DNA of 64,000 nt, taken from contig CM026556.1 of the NCBI GenBank assembly GCA_015143295.1, forward strand, positions 17,546,547 through 17,610,546, written 5' to 3'. Both the position numbers and the translations under genes were made by a program. Origin of the DNA: Tetracentron sinense (lineage: Eukaryota > Streptophyta > Magnoliopsida > Trochodendrales > Trochodendraceae). Position 1 is the first letter of the stretch; each line of letters starts with the position of its first letter. Below, one piece after another: positions 33,683 through 45,400 of the stretch. The notes under the pieces are model-generated. The model saw only the letters and a program-made list of their open reading frames with translations, was not told the DNA's origin and did no database searches.

Positions 33683-35643
33683 TATCGCGCCCCAAAATAC
33701 CCCATAGGAGTTAGGGATACTTTAGTTTGGACCGCCGTATCTTACATCCCGTATGACACATAAGACATACATACTTACCATCCTGTCAGAGTACACAAGT
33801 TATAAAACATAGCGAAAACGATTTGTCATAAAATATTACTATCGTTCGGTTCAAGTCTGAACCGACAGAACACGTCCAAAATATGAAGTATAGAGTGGAC
33901 TAGTCTCACTCTCAACATACACAAAATAGCAGTATGATCTCTCTAATTCTCTCAACAGAAATCAAAATCTAGCCGCCTATCCAGTGATCCATCATCTTGG
34001 TAGTGATCCATAGAGGGCTCCGAATCATAGTATTCTTCCTCTATCCAAGGCTCCATACCACAAACGTCAAATGGAACGCGTGCACCTGCCAAAATCAATA
34101 ATCGGTTGAGCATGGAATACTCAGTGATATACAAACTACTAACTAACAGTGAATAATATCATGAACATGTATAAGCTTAAAGAATAACATTCGTGAAAGA
34201 AGTTACCAAAACCTTTTTCTTAACAGTATTCGCGTGAAAACAAAACAAAGTAAATCTTGTCATGTAATAATCATATTCTTGTGAGTTCTTGTGAATTCTT
34301 GCGAAAGTTGGGATTCCTTGTGAGCATGTGAGGATCTGAGTATGCATGATTACTTGTGAACTTGCGAGCTTGTGAGCTTGTGAGACATGACTACTTGTGA
34401 GTCCATGTATAGTGGGATTCCTTGTGAGCTTTGAAACGATCTTAGAACTTGTCACTTACCAACCCATGATTTGGCCTTATCAATTTTTGTGAGCTTGTGA
34501 AACTTCTTTTTACCTAAAACCTTCTTTAAGAGCTTTATGAAATACCTTTCTTGTGAGAAATCATCGAATCATGCGAGACTTATAAACATCATGCTAGACT
34601 TATGAACATAAGGTGCATATAGTACTTGTGAATATCATGGTGAACTTAGAAAACTTGTAAACATGGCATCATATTCATAGAATTTCAATAGTAGTGATAG
34701 CTTACATCCTATATACCAATCATCATCCAAATCAATCCAAGAACAACCTTAAATATAGTGTTTTGTCTTAAAATTAATAACACAATGTAGGTAGGATCCC
34801 TACGGTTTATAGCTCGAGAATACACCTTGGTCGTAAGATCCAAGCTTAAGAAGAAAGCTTGAAGCAAAAACTCGACTCCACTTGATCATTAGCACAAAGC
34901 CTGGAAGAGCCCAAGCTCTTCTCCTTTTTTTCTCTCAACTTTCTCTAGGGCTATAAGAACCCTAAACCATGAAATTGGGCTATTTATAGTCAAAAGGAAT
35001 GAGTTAAAGACTCATACACCCTTCAATATATCTCAGAAGGTCGGCCATAAGCAAAAACAGTATGATCGGTCGACCGGTAGAGATGATAGGTCGATCGGTC
35101 AAAAATCATCTCTCTGTTGAACAACCTCATACAATTTTTCGTGCCTTCGGTCGACCGGTCAAGGTTCGATCGACCGGTTGTAAATATGGTCAACTGGATT
35201 TGCCTGTTTTTTCCCCGTTTTGTCCTGTGTTTATTTTTTTCTTCCCTTCCTTCTTCTTCCTCTTATACTTATTTAACTTTAAAACATTAAAGTTAATATT
35301 TTTTAACCTTTCATTTCATTAACTTTAAGTTTTAGATAAAAATAAGGAAGTACCCCCCATTTGAATCAAATAAAAATACTTAGAAATTCCAATTCTTCAT
35401 AACTTAAAATTTGAATTTCCAGTTTTAGGCAAAACCTGATAAATCCGGTTCGTCGTGACTTTTTCCATTGCTCGGAAACTGTTCTAATCATATGAATAAA
35501 ATCCCATAAAATTAACAAAACTTAGTTAACCTATAAACAACCATTACCGGGACTTTTTATCTCAAAATTCGAAAAATTACATTACATGGTCCCTATTCAC
35601 CGTACTATTCACAAGCTATGAAAGTGAGATCCGAGGTTCTACA
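33683..35643 (-). mobile_element. Solo LTR, family B gypsy element
   Basis: 1961 bp. On the minus strand it starts TGTAGAACCTCGGATCTC and ends GGGGCGCGATA (expected TGTCGCG on the plus strand, here TATCGCG). The flanks ATTTA (33678-33682) and ATTTG (35644-35648) match 4 of 5 and fit a worn target duplication inside a satellite unit. Its right 113-126 bp are the same as the LTR fragment at 4765-4877. It carries several GGTCGACCGGT motifs (35070-35190) and CTTGTGAG repeats (34280-34450). Confidence 0.88.
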
Positions 35644-35992
35644 ATTTGAGTTGCACCTTAGTTACACCCTCATTAAAAAAGTCGCACCCATATATCTTTT
35701 TTACTTCAAGTGACAAATTGAAGTGTTTCGTAAAAAAAAATGGACACATTTTTAACAAAACTTAGTTAACCTATAAACAACCATTACCAGGACTTTTTAT
35801 CTCAAAATTCGAAAAATTACATTACATGGTCACTATTCACCGTACTATTCACAAGCTATGAAAGTGAGATCCGAGGTTCTACAATTTGAGTTACACCTTA
35901 GTTACACCCTCATTAAAAAAGTCGCACTCATATATTTTTTTTACTTCAAGTGATAAATTGAAGTGTTTCGTAAAAAAAAATGGACACATTTT
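35513..35992. repeat. 240-bp tandem duplication spanning LTR end and satellite
   Basis: Copy 1 (35513-35752) and copy 2 (35753-35992) both run from AACAAAACTTAGTTAACC, through the LTR end GAGGTTCTACA, into the satellite up to GGACACATTTTTA. The unit therefore joins 131 bp of LTR to about 109 bp of array, so the duplication happened after the LTR inserted. Confidence 0.9.
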
Positions 35993-38186
35993 TATCGAAG
36001 TGAAGGTCAAACCCTTTCGATCAACTTTGATCTGTTTCGGGTCCTGAAGGCTATTTAGAATTGCACCTTAGGCGCACAATTATTTAAAAAGTTGCACCCA
36101 AGCATATTTTTACTCCAAGGGCTATATAGAAGCGTTTCCTAAAAAAAAATTGACATATTTTTATAAAAGAAGTGAAAGTCGAACCCCTTAGGTCCACTTT
36201 GGACTATTTTCAGGATCTCAGGGATAATTTGACTTGCACCTTAGTTGCATCTTCATTTAAAAAGTCGCATTCAATCATTTTCCCATTTCAAGTGACAAAT
36301 AGAAGCTTTTCGTAACCCTTTCGGTCAACTTTGATATGTTTTCGGCTTTTAAAGGCTATATAGAATTGCACCTTAGGCGCACCCTCATTTAAAATATAGC
36401 ACTCAAGCATTTTTTTTACTTTAAGGGATACATAAAAGCGTTTCACAAAAAAATTGGATCAATTCTAGTCTGTTTACGAGTTCTTAGAGCTATTTGGAGT
36501 TGCACCATCATTTAAAAAGTTGCACTCATACATTTTTTTTACTTCAAGTGACAAATAGACACGTTTCGTAAAAAAAAATTGAAACATTTTTATAGAAGAA
36601 GTGAAGATCAAACCCTTTCGATCAACTTTGATCTGTTTCGGGTCTTGAAGGTTATATATAGTTGCACCTTAGGCGCACCCTCATTTAAAAAGTAGCACCC
36701 AAGCATATTTTTACTCCAAGGGCTACATAAAAGTGTTTCATAAAAAAATATGGGCACACTTTTATAAAAGAAGTGAAGTTTGAACCGCTTGGATCCATTT
36801 TACTATGTTTCCGGGTCATCAGGGCTATTTGGAGTTGTACCTTCATTTAAAAAGTCGCACCCATAATTTTTTTTACTTCAAGTGACAAATAGAAACATTT
36901 CGTAAAAACAAATTGACACATTTTAATCAAAGAAGTGAAGGTCGAACCCTTTCGATCAATTTTGATCTGTTTCGGGTCCTGAAGGCTATTTAGAGTTGCA
37001 CCTTACGCGCACCCTTATTTAAAAAATTGCATCCAAACATTTTTTTACTCCAAGGGCTATATAGAAGCGTTTCATAAAAAAAAGACATTTTTGTAGAAGA
37101 AGTGAAGATCGAACCTCTTGGATCCACTTTGGACTATTTTCGGGACCTCAGGAATAATTTGAGTTGCACCTTAGTTACACCCTCATTTAAAAAGTCGCAC
37201 CCATACATTTTTTTTACTTCAAGTGACAAATAGAAGCGTTTCATAAAAAAGAATTGACACATTTTTGTTGAAGAAATGGAAGTTTTGATCCACTTTGATC
37301 TGTTTCGAGTACTGAAGGTTATTTAGAGTTGCACCTTAGGCGCACCATTATTAAAAAAGTCATACCCAAACATTTTTTTACTCCAAGGGCTATATAGAAA
37401 TGTTTCATAAAAAAAAAAAGACAAATTTTTGTAAAAGAAGTGAAAGTCGAACCAATTGGGTCTACTTTGGACTATTTTCGGGACATGTGGGGTAATATGA
37501 ATTGCATCTTAGTTGCTTACTCATTTAAAAAGTCACATTCAATCATTTTTTCACTTCAAGTGGCAAGTAGAAACATTTCGTAAAAAATAATTTGACACAT
37601 TTTAATAGAAGAAGTGAAGGTCAAATCCTTTCGATCAACTTTGATCTGTTTTCGGGTCCTGAAGGTTATACAGAGTTGCACTTTAGGCATACCCTCATTT
37701 AAAAAGTAGCACCCAAGCATTTTTTTACTCCAAGGGCTACATAAATGTGTTTCATCAAAAAATATGAACACATTTTTATAGAAGAAGTGAAGTTTGAACC
37801 CCTTGGATCCATTTTACTCTGTTTCCGGATCATCAGGGCTATTTGGAGTTGCACCCTCTTTTAAAAAGTCGCACCCATACATTTTTTTTACTTCAAGAGA
37901 CAAATAGAAGCGTTTCGTTAAAAAAAAAAAACCACATTTTTATAGAAGTAAAAGTCGAACCCTTTCGATCAACTTTGATCTGTTTCGGGTCCTAGAGGCT
38001 ATTTAGAGCTGCACCTTAGACGCACCCTTATTTAAAAAGTCGCACCCAAGCATTGCTTTACTCCAAGGACTGCATAGAAGCGTTTCATTAAAAAAATGGA
38101 CATATTTTTATAGAAAGAGTGAAAATCGAACCCCTTGGGTCCACTTTGGACTATTTTCGGGACATCTGGGGTAATTTGAGTTACAC
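35644..38186. repeat. ~170-bp tandem repeat, array III
   Basis: About 14 units follow the same subtype order as array I, including the shortened unit with TAACCCTTTCGGTCAACTTT (36315; matching 5310) and the GGGACATGTGGGGTAATATG unit (37480; matching 6490). The array ends in mid-unit at GAGTTACACC, where the segment shared with 9529 begins. Confidence 0.9.
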
Positions 38187-38671
38187 CAAAGAGATACCCT
38201 AAGTTGAACCCATCTAATGGTTAGCCGAAGTCCACCTAGCGAGATGAACAAGTATTAAAGCATACATGTGCAAGCACTAAGGTGCACCCAACCCACCAAC
38301 ATGTGCAAGCATACATGTGTTTTGAACAGATCTAGTGTAGGAATTTACAAAAATAACTAAGGAGATAATTTCTAGATATTTATTGAGTCTCTAGGTCCAG
38401 ATTTTCACAATTACATGTTATAGGCTCATGCCATCAAGAATCCTTGTTGCTTTCTTTTCTATTTCTGCAGAAACAATTATAAAGAAAATTAAGCTTAGCA
38501 AGTTGAAGAAGTACAAAGCCATATAACTTATCAAAAAAGGCAACAAAATAACAGGAATACAAAAACCAGGAAAAGGTGTAAATCCTTGTTGCTTCCTCTG
38601 AATCTCAATTATTCCCCACCACTTGCTTCACTCGCGTTTCTCACTTCCCTCATTTTATTGCTTCCCTCCTT
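38187..38671. repeat. Duplicate of 9529-9674 plus 12457-12791, without the LTR
   Basis: A near-identical copy of the block that holds the family C solo LTR on the left side of the window. GATCT is present once (about 38329-38333), giving the pre-insertion site. Confidence 0.92.
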
Positions 38672-41600
38672 GTGCAGAGTGCACACACAAACACCCATCA
38701 ATGTATTATAATTATTAAAATAAAAATCAATTCTTTGAAAAAAAGAAAGAAAGAAGATAGCTATTTCTTCCAAGGGCAATAGTCCACTCCTTGGGTAAGG
38801 AGCATATTATTGCTCTCACTCTAACAAAGCCCCTTTTAACAGCGCATAACACTAAAAAAATATAGTACATTGATGGGTGTATCTGTAAAATTTTCCTACG
38901 ACCAAAATCCGGAAGATCACATTACATACTAAATAAGATGATAAAACAAGCATCACATACAGTAGGGGCTTTATACTTCCTAGAAGTCCCATTTGTTCCT
39001 GACATTTCAATTTAAAGTGTAAAAGCCGTACCCAAGCCATACATGGGTAATGCATTCATAAATAAGTACAGATATTACAAAATCTATATGGTTCTCAATG
39101 AAAGAATATGGATGACTTGATTACCTAGACAAAGAGCTTTGATTTGGGGAACTTGAAGAAAGCCTGCCAAATTATTTTGTGGCCTAAGGAGGAAAAGCAA
39201 CCAAGAACAGATCGGAGAGCTAAAACCACACAATGGATTGAGCTGGGAGACAAGGGCATATAAACTTGCTTGCTTTGGTCAGTTAGCAGTGTCTCGACTG
39301 TAGTACTGGTCTAGGGTCTTTGCTGGTATATGGTGGAGAAGCTCATGGGGGGAAATTCGAAGCAGTGTCCACGCCAAATCAAGTGACTGGAAGTTGTTGT
39401 GGGTATCGTAGGCTCCTTGGGTCACAAATTTCCTCTCGAATTTGTCTAAGAACAATCATCAATTATACACTTCATAATAGGCAGTGAATGGCAATCCTAG
39501 AAAGGATACAAGGTCATTTCCAAGCATTAAAAGACAGTTCTGTGTGCAGCTCAGCCTAAATTGAAAGTGACCCCAGCTAGAGTTTTTACAGCGCATAACA
39601 CTAAAAAAATATAGTACAGAGTATTTACCATTATGCACCCTCTCCACAAAAAGAATGTTCTTCCACCAGTAGCAAATCCCATAGAGCAAGGCTGAAAGTG
39701 TATTAATAAAATGAGTAAATAGAAAAAGGAATAGATTCCCTATTTGACAGGACTTTCAATAATACCTGTAGTAGTCCTGGTTAGCTTTCTAAGGGGCAAT
39801 GTCAGATAGCAGAATGCCCCACTTGGAGGATTCGTTTTTGAACCACAAGATCTCATTGTTGAGAGAAGCCAGAATGCCTAATATATGACTTCCATGTCTG
39901 AACAGAATAGAACATAAAAGAGACATGAGAATGAAGTACTGTTGAATGCATGTATAAAAGAGACATGAGAATGAAGTCATATACAGGTAATGCACAATTC
40001 CAGTATTAGAATTTGCTGCATTTCAAGCAACTTGAGAGTGATTAAGATAGATGATGCTTGATCCAGTCCACCAGATTATCTGTGATGGTTTGCAATAGTT
40101 TATATGTCGTATATATAATCTGGATATGCCCACAAAATTCAAATGATCAAACGGATTTAAACCTGTAGTGTAAACTGAAAAGATTCATGATGTGTGATAC
40201 ATGCAACAATTAAGAATTAAGTGGCCACTTATAAACAGGGGTAGCATCCTAACTGTGCAACATGAGACCAGACCATGTTCCATCTTTCAGAGTTGTGTAT
40301 GCAGCCCACTACAACTTTCATCCAAAAGGAAGTCCCATGTGGGTGTGATGATGATAATTCCACCCATTTAACTAACCTTGATCAGGTACTAACCACTATA
40401 AGTCACTAATAGGAGTAGTGTCCTATCCGTGAAAAATGAGACCAAAAGAAAAAAAATCTGTTATTTCTATCTATTTCTCCCCTCTGACTCTCATCTCTCT
40501 CCCTTGATCAGGTACTAACCATTTGTTAGTTGCTGGTTAGAGAACCTTAGTCACGAAACACTCTCTCTCTCCTATCTCTCTTCCTCTTAATCCCCATCTG
40601 TAATAGTAGATATAGCACAGAATATGTATTACAAATACAGAGTACAAAATATAAAATAATAGGTAAACAGACTGTATTCTGTCATGTCCCTATCTCCGCA
40701 TATATGTTACCCGCGTATTCATATTCTTTAATTGGGTTTCCTTCTATAAAACTCAAACCCAAGGCTCGTGAAGACAACACATTTGATGATACGATTTTAC
40801 TGATTTTAGGGAGGGAAATTCAAGTATTTAGTTCTTCAAATCACCCTAAAGAACCAAAAACCAATATCATATCAAGAATCTAAATTGAAAGAACCAAAAA
40901 ATACAACCAAATATCAAATAAATGAGTTAGAATCCAAATGAGAAAGGCATGGCAGACCAAGTTGAGGAGCCCTAACCACTTTGTGAACAGCATGTGCACA
41001 ACATCTATGCATTTTGTCAAGCATAACCTATCCTTGCCATTGACAATTATAAACGTCTCCTCCATTTTAATTTTGCAAACCAACAGCCTTTTCAATAATG
41101 TGGATAACTTTCTCAGTGAAAAGTTCTTTTACATGCCTTTCTCTTGCAGGTACTCTTTCGAAGAAATCTTGAGACTTGCGATTTGCTCCAAGAGTAGAAG
41201 GGCACCCCTAAAAATGTGGCCCACACCACAAAAAATGTTAAAAGATGAAAGGAAATTAAAATAATAAGAGTAAACAGAGAAAGTAATAAGAACGTTAGTT
41301 CTCTCTATTGAGACCAATTCCAGAATTTTCCAGAATCCAGCAAAGGTGCCAAAATTTTCTGAAGCATGACATTCCTTTAAATGTTTCTAAAAGAGGCATA
41401 AGCATAGTAGCTCATCCATGACATTCCTTTAAATGTTTCTAAAAGAGGCATAAGTATAGTAGCTCATCCATGACAATTGTTATCAGTAGAAAATATTCTG
41501 AGAACTCTGTAATTAGCCTCAAGCTTTATAGGAATTCCTGCCAGAAGGAACTGGCAGCTGCCTGAACCATTTTTAAACTTGGATCATTGCCTTTGCCTAT

Positions 41601-41860
41601 TCATTACCTTCTTCAATATTTGCATAATTGCTTGACATTGGTAAGGATTTCTCATGAAACTCGAGATACATAAAAGTAGCTGATAGAGCAACTTGTAGTC
41701 CATGCTCCATATGAGTATACTTTGTCAGCAAAATCTTTCAGTAACTCTACTGCAGCATATTATTCTTGCTTCACACTTAACTTAGCAATATCACAGGTCT
41801 TCATTTTTCCATGATTCTATCTTATCAACTAGAATTCATGGAAGCTAGTGCAATATCCTT
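38672..41860. other. Non-coding stretch
   Basis: No gene recognised on either strand. Direct repeats include TTTTAACAGCGCATAACACT + AAAAAAATATAGTACA at about 38836 (TTTTACAG at about 39587) and a 52-bp tandem duplication at 41365-41470. A CT-rich run lies near 40560. Confidence 0.5.
41365..41470. repeat. 52-bp tandem duplication
   Basis: Two copies (41365 and 41417) of CATGACATTCCTTTAAATGT + TTCTAAAAGAGGCATAAG... differ by one base (AGCATAG/AGTATAG). Confidence 0.88.
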
Positions 41861-42082
41861 ATGAATGCTATCTACTACAAACGAATGGCTGATGTTACTT
41901 GGGACCCAAAGAACGATGCCTTGTCGTATCTGAGCCACGTAGCTTGCCTCAATTGCCTTCTGAGGGAAAAAGAAAAGAAAACCATTTATCCATACTGTGG
42001 AGATGGATTAAAGCTCAACCATAGCCAGAAGTTTTTATATATTTGGAATGTCTTTCTGACTTTTTCAAGAGTTATTCAGTGA
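41861..42082 (+). CDS. Open frame of unknown function, possibly a gene fragment
   Basis: A 73-codon frame begins MNAIYYKRMADVTWDPKNDA and continues SYLSHVACLNCLLREKEKKT. Its composition looks like real protein rather than repeat, but I do not recognise a family. It lies just upstream of the P450 fragment and on the same strand, though nothing links the two. It may be a fragment of another gene. Confidence 0.3.
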   Translation: MNAIYYKRMADVTWDPKNDALSYLSHVACLNCLLREKEKKTIYPYCGDGLKLNHSQKFLYIWNVFLTFSRVIQ

Positions 42083-42224
42083 CCTAGTTTCGGATAAGCA
42101 GATGTAGAAGTTGATGTATGTATCTTAGTAATAGAAATTGGGAGGAGCCTCAAATATGCATCAAATAGCACCATTGAATTGAGCTAGGACCCCATTTTGA
42201 TGAAGTCCTAGCACCACTCAACAT

Positions 42225-42405
42225 TTCCAGACTATCAAGTGAGGAGATATTTGAGATTTAAGTGATTGATCCAATGATGGGTGCAATTGAGGTGGACTGG
42301 AGAGACATTTTCCCTTATCTGAGATGGGTTCCTAATAAGAGCATGGAAATGAAGATCCAGCAAATGAATATGCGCAGGCAAGCAGTTATGAATGCCCTGA
42401 TTATT
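42225..42405 (+). pseudogene. CYP701A (ent-kaurene oxidase-like) P450 exon fragment
   Basis: After an acceptor-like ACATTTCCAG (about 42230) the frame reads LSSEEIFEI, a TAA stop (about 42259), then [40 protein letters not shown] and AVMNALI. This is the conserved mid-region of ent-kaurene oxidases, the endoplasmic-reticulum or plastid-envelope P450s of gibberellin synthesis. It is a single exon with an in-frame stop; the heme-binding cysteine region and all other exons are absent. It is a dead fragment. Confidence 0.8.
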
Positions 42406-42409
42406 TTAA

Positions 42410-45400
42410 GTTTTATCAAACACCCCTAAGAGTTGGATATTAACCCAACACTTCTTAATTGGATCTTGCAACTTGCAAGGGAATTATTGTTTATTTACTC
42501 ATAGAAGTTCAATATGGAGGAAAAATCAAAGAAATAGAGTATATTAACCCAACACATATATATTGACTATGGAGGAAAATATATGGCAGTAGATCCAAAA
42601 GCACAAGTCAATACATAGCCAACTTCAGAGAATAGGAAGTGCTAGACAACCAAAAAAATGATGGATGCTAAATCATTTTAATTACCATCATTCATGTAAC
42701 ATTCAAACTATTTTAGAATTATAGATTTAAAATGCTAATGTGAAAAATCTGAATGCAAATAGGTCACATATTCCTAATCAAATGATTGTGCTCAAAAGAA
42801 AAAAAAGAACATGAGGCAAGCATACCACTTCGTGGAGGAGAGATCCAAGATGCTATTGCCTCTCAAGTTCTCCACTTAAATGGCTACTAGCCATTTAAGT
42901 GTTTAGTACCTACAAATAAACAAGCAAGATAAAGCTTTGCGCTTCTCAATCAACACAAATATAATCATATTTAGATTTATGATTCATAGATGCCGAAGTG
43001 AAAAAAAAAAACTAGGGTTTCTACAACAAAAAATAGGAAGGCCTGAATACATTTTTTTTCCGATAAAGCAGCTCAATATATTAAATCTGGAAAAAAGGGA
43101 TAGATGGAGAAAACACGGTAATGAATATGAAGGCCAGAATACATTAAACGATTATATTATAAAAAAAAAATAGAGAAAATTCATATAGAAAATTTAAAAT
43201 TAGGGTTTCTGCAGCTTTTGAATATGGGTAAATAGAAAATTAAGGTTCTAATTTTTTTTTTATCAATGAAATAATTGTTATCTCAGAACAGTGAAATCAC
43301 CTTGCAAAGCTGATCAAGAATTGCATTATCTGTTGCTTGTTCTCTAGCTTTTTCCTCCACCTCTTTACATCTCTGCAATAATGATTCCCTGACCTATAGA
43401 TTTCACTCAGCAGATAATTTTTCATTATGAACCAAAACCACATACACACGCACCCCCATAATACATAAGAAACACTAAATAATAACTTCAAATACCCTAG
43501 AAACACACTACATTTTAAAAACCTAATCATTAATTCAAACATCCAACCATCAGAATATACTTCAAGTCCAAACTTGTTAGTTATGTACATCTGAATGATG
43601 AGAAATAAATTACCAAGTAATGAATTAAATAAGTAAAATTACATATGAGAAAAATCAAAGAAACTATGTAAAAGGTTTGGGCCAAGTAATAATATCCTCA
43701 AGTGTAATATATTCAAGTGTCTTTTCTCATTCATACAAATCTGAATAGATATTATAGACTTCATCTACGAGGACGTTATAGGAATCAACATATGGTGTTG
43801 CATCTCTATTGACACGTCCGAATGCAACAGTCTTCCTCTTGAAATTTACCAATAAACAACGTGAGCATCTTAGGTCAACCAGAGACTCAGGAAGAAGTTA
43901 AGAATGTCGCCTTCCCTAAAAACATTAAAAATATATATGTGAGACACTTCACAAAATGTCATTTAAATGCAATTTGGTTTAAACTATTGACTATTACATA
44001 TAAAATTATAGGAGCTCATAACAAATATTCTATCGACACAATGCACATTCAAAATAGCCTCTTTGTAGTTTTTTTGCTTTCTACTAGTGAAGAAAACAAT
44101 CTCTTTATAGATGTAGAGAGACGATCAAATAATCTCGACATATCTCAAAATTTCAACATGGCTGTGGAGCCTAGCTTAATAATCCTACGAATATTACTCA
44201 TTTTGTTGTCACCCCTCTCAAAGAAGTGGATGTTGATTAGATAATGACCAATACAAAATTAAGTGGTGACAAATAACAGGCAGAACCCGAAATTTGTTTT
44301 TTTTAGTTAGATACAAGAGGTCATTCACAAATAAAAAATGAGCGCAATGGAGAGTAACTCTACCCAATGATTTGGACATATGGAAAAATTACCAAATACA
44401 GTACTAGTAAGAATGAGACACTTCGTGCAAGTTGAAAGCGCCTAATTCAAGTATGAAAAGCCAATAAAGACGCGTACATGGGGAAGAAAGGTTTTTAAAA
44501 TAGTGAAAAAAGATTTAATAACACACATTTTGATGGAGGCCTTTAATAAACTAGAATAGTGGTAGCAAGATGTATGTTTCCACCTCACCCCTCCTTTTCA
44601 AGGGATGTGTGTGGTTAAAGGCTCTAGTAGAGATTGAGGGCTGCGTATGTGTGTGTGTGTTGTGTCTAGCTGTGTGTGTGACTGTTATAAAAAGAAAAGT
44701 TGGGATAAGGCCTTGGAAAAGGAGAGTATAGCTAGTGGTCTAAATAAATTCTAAAAGCCCAAGCCTAGATCGAGCGGTTGCAATTAGTCCATAAGACAAA
44801 TCAAATTGTTGAAAGCAACTTATTTTTCTTTGGGTTATTAAGCTGAGTTAGGTTGACTATCATGCCCTACCATCACCCCTCAACCACTACTCTTAAGTAT
44901 TTAGCTTAAGAAAATAGATAAGAATTTCATGTTTTAAATTGATAGTGTTGCAATAGTTCTACCAATTAAACAACAGATTTTTTTCCTGGGTTCATGGACT
45001 ATACCAGCTTAGCAAACTGGCATCTTAAACTAAGCAATGGTAGACTTGGTCCCTACTGTTAGAGGTCCGCCCAAGCTTCTGTAGAATTCAAGCTGCAACA
45101 CAGTCCCTGCTTTCTGGGAACAAAAAGGTCTCGCAACACAGTCCCAGCTTCTGTAGAATTTAATCTGCATCATCTCTTATTAAGACCCATCAAATGGCAA
45201 GTCCAATCAAGACATGACCATCCTTGGCCCTATGCCTCTACCTAGCTTTATAAAAAGGGTATTGATATTGTACTTGCACTATCAGTGATGGTCCTAAGGA
45301 CCCAAGAAAGCGATGGATTGAGAGACTTGATTCATGTAGTCAAATTTCAATAAAGGTGGTAATGTTATCAAGCTCCTAAAATGACCCTTGCCTTCCCCTG

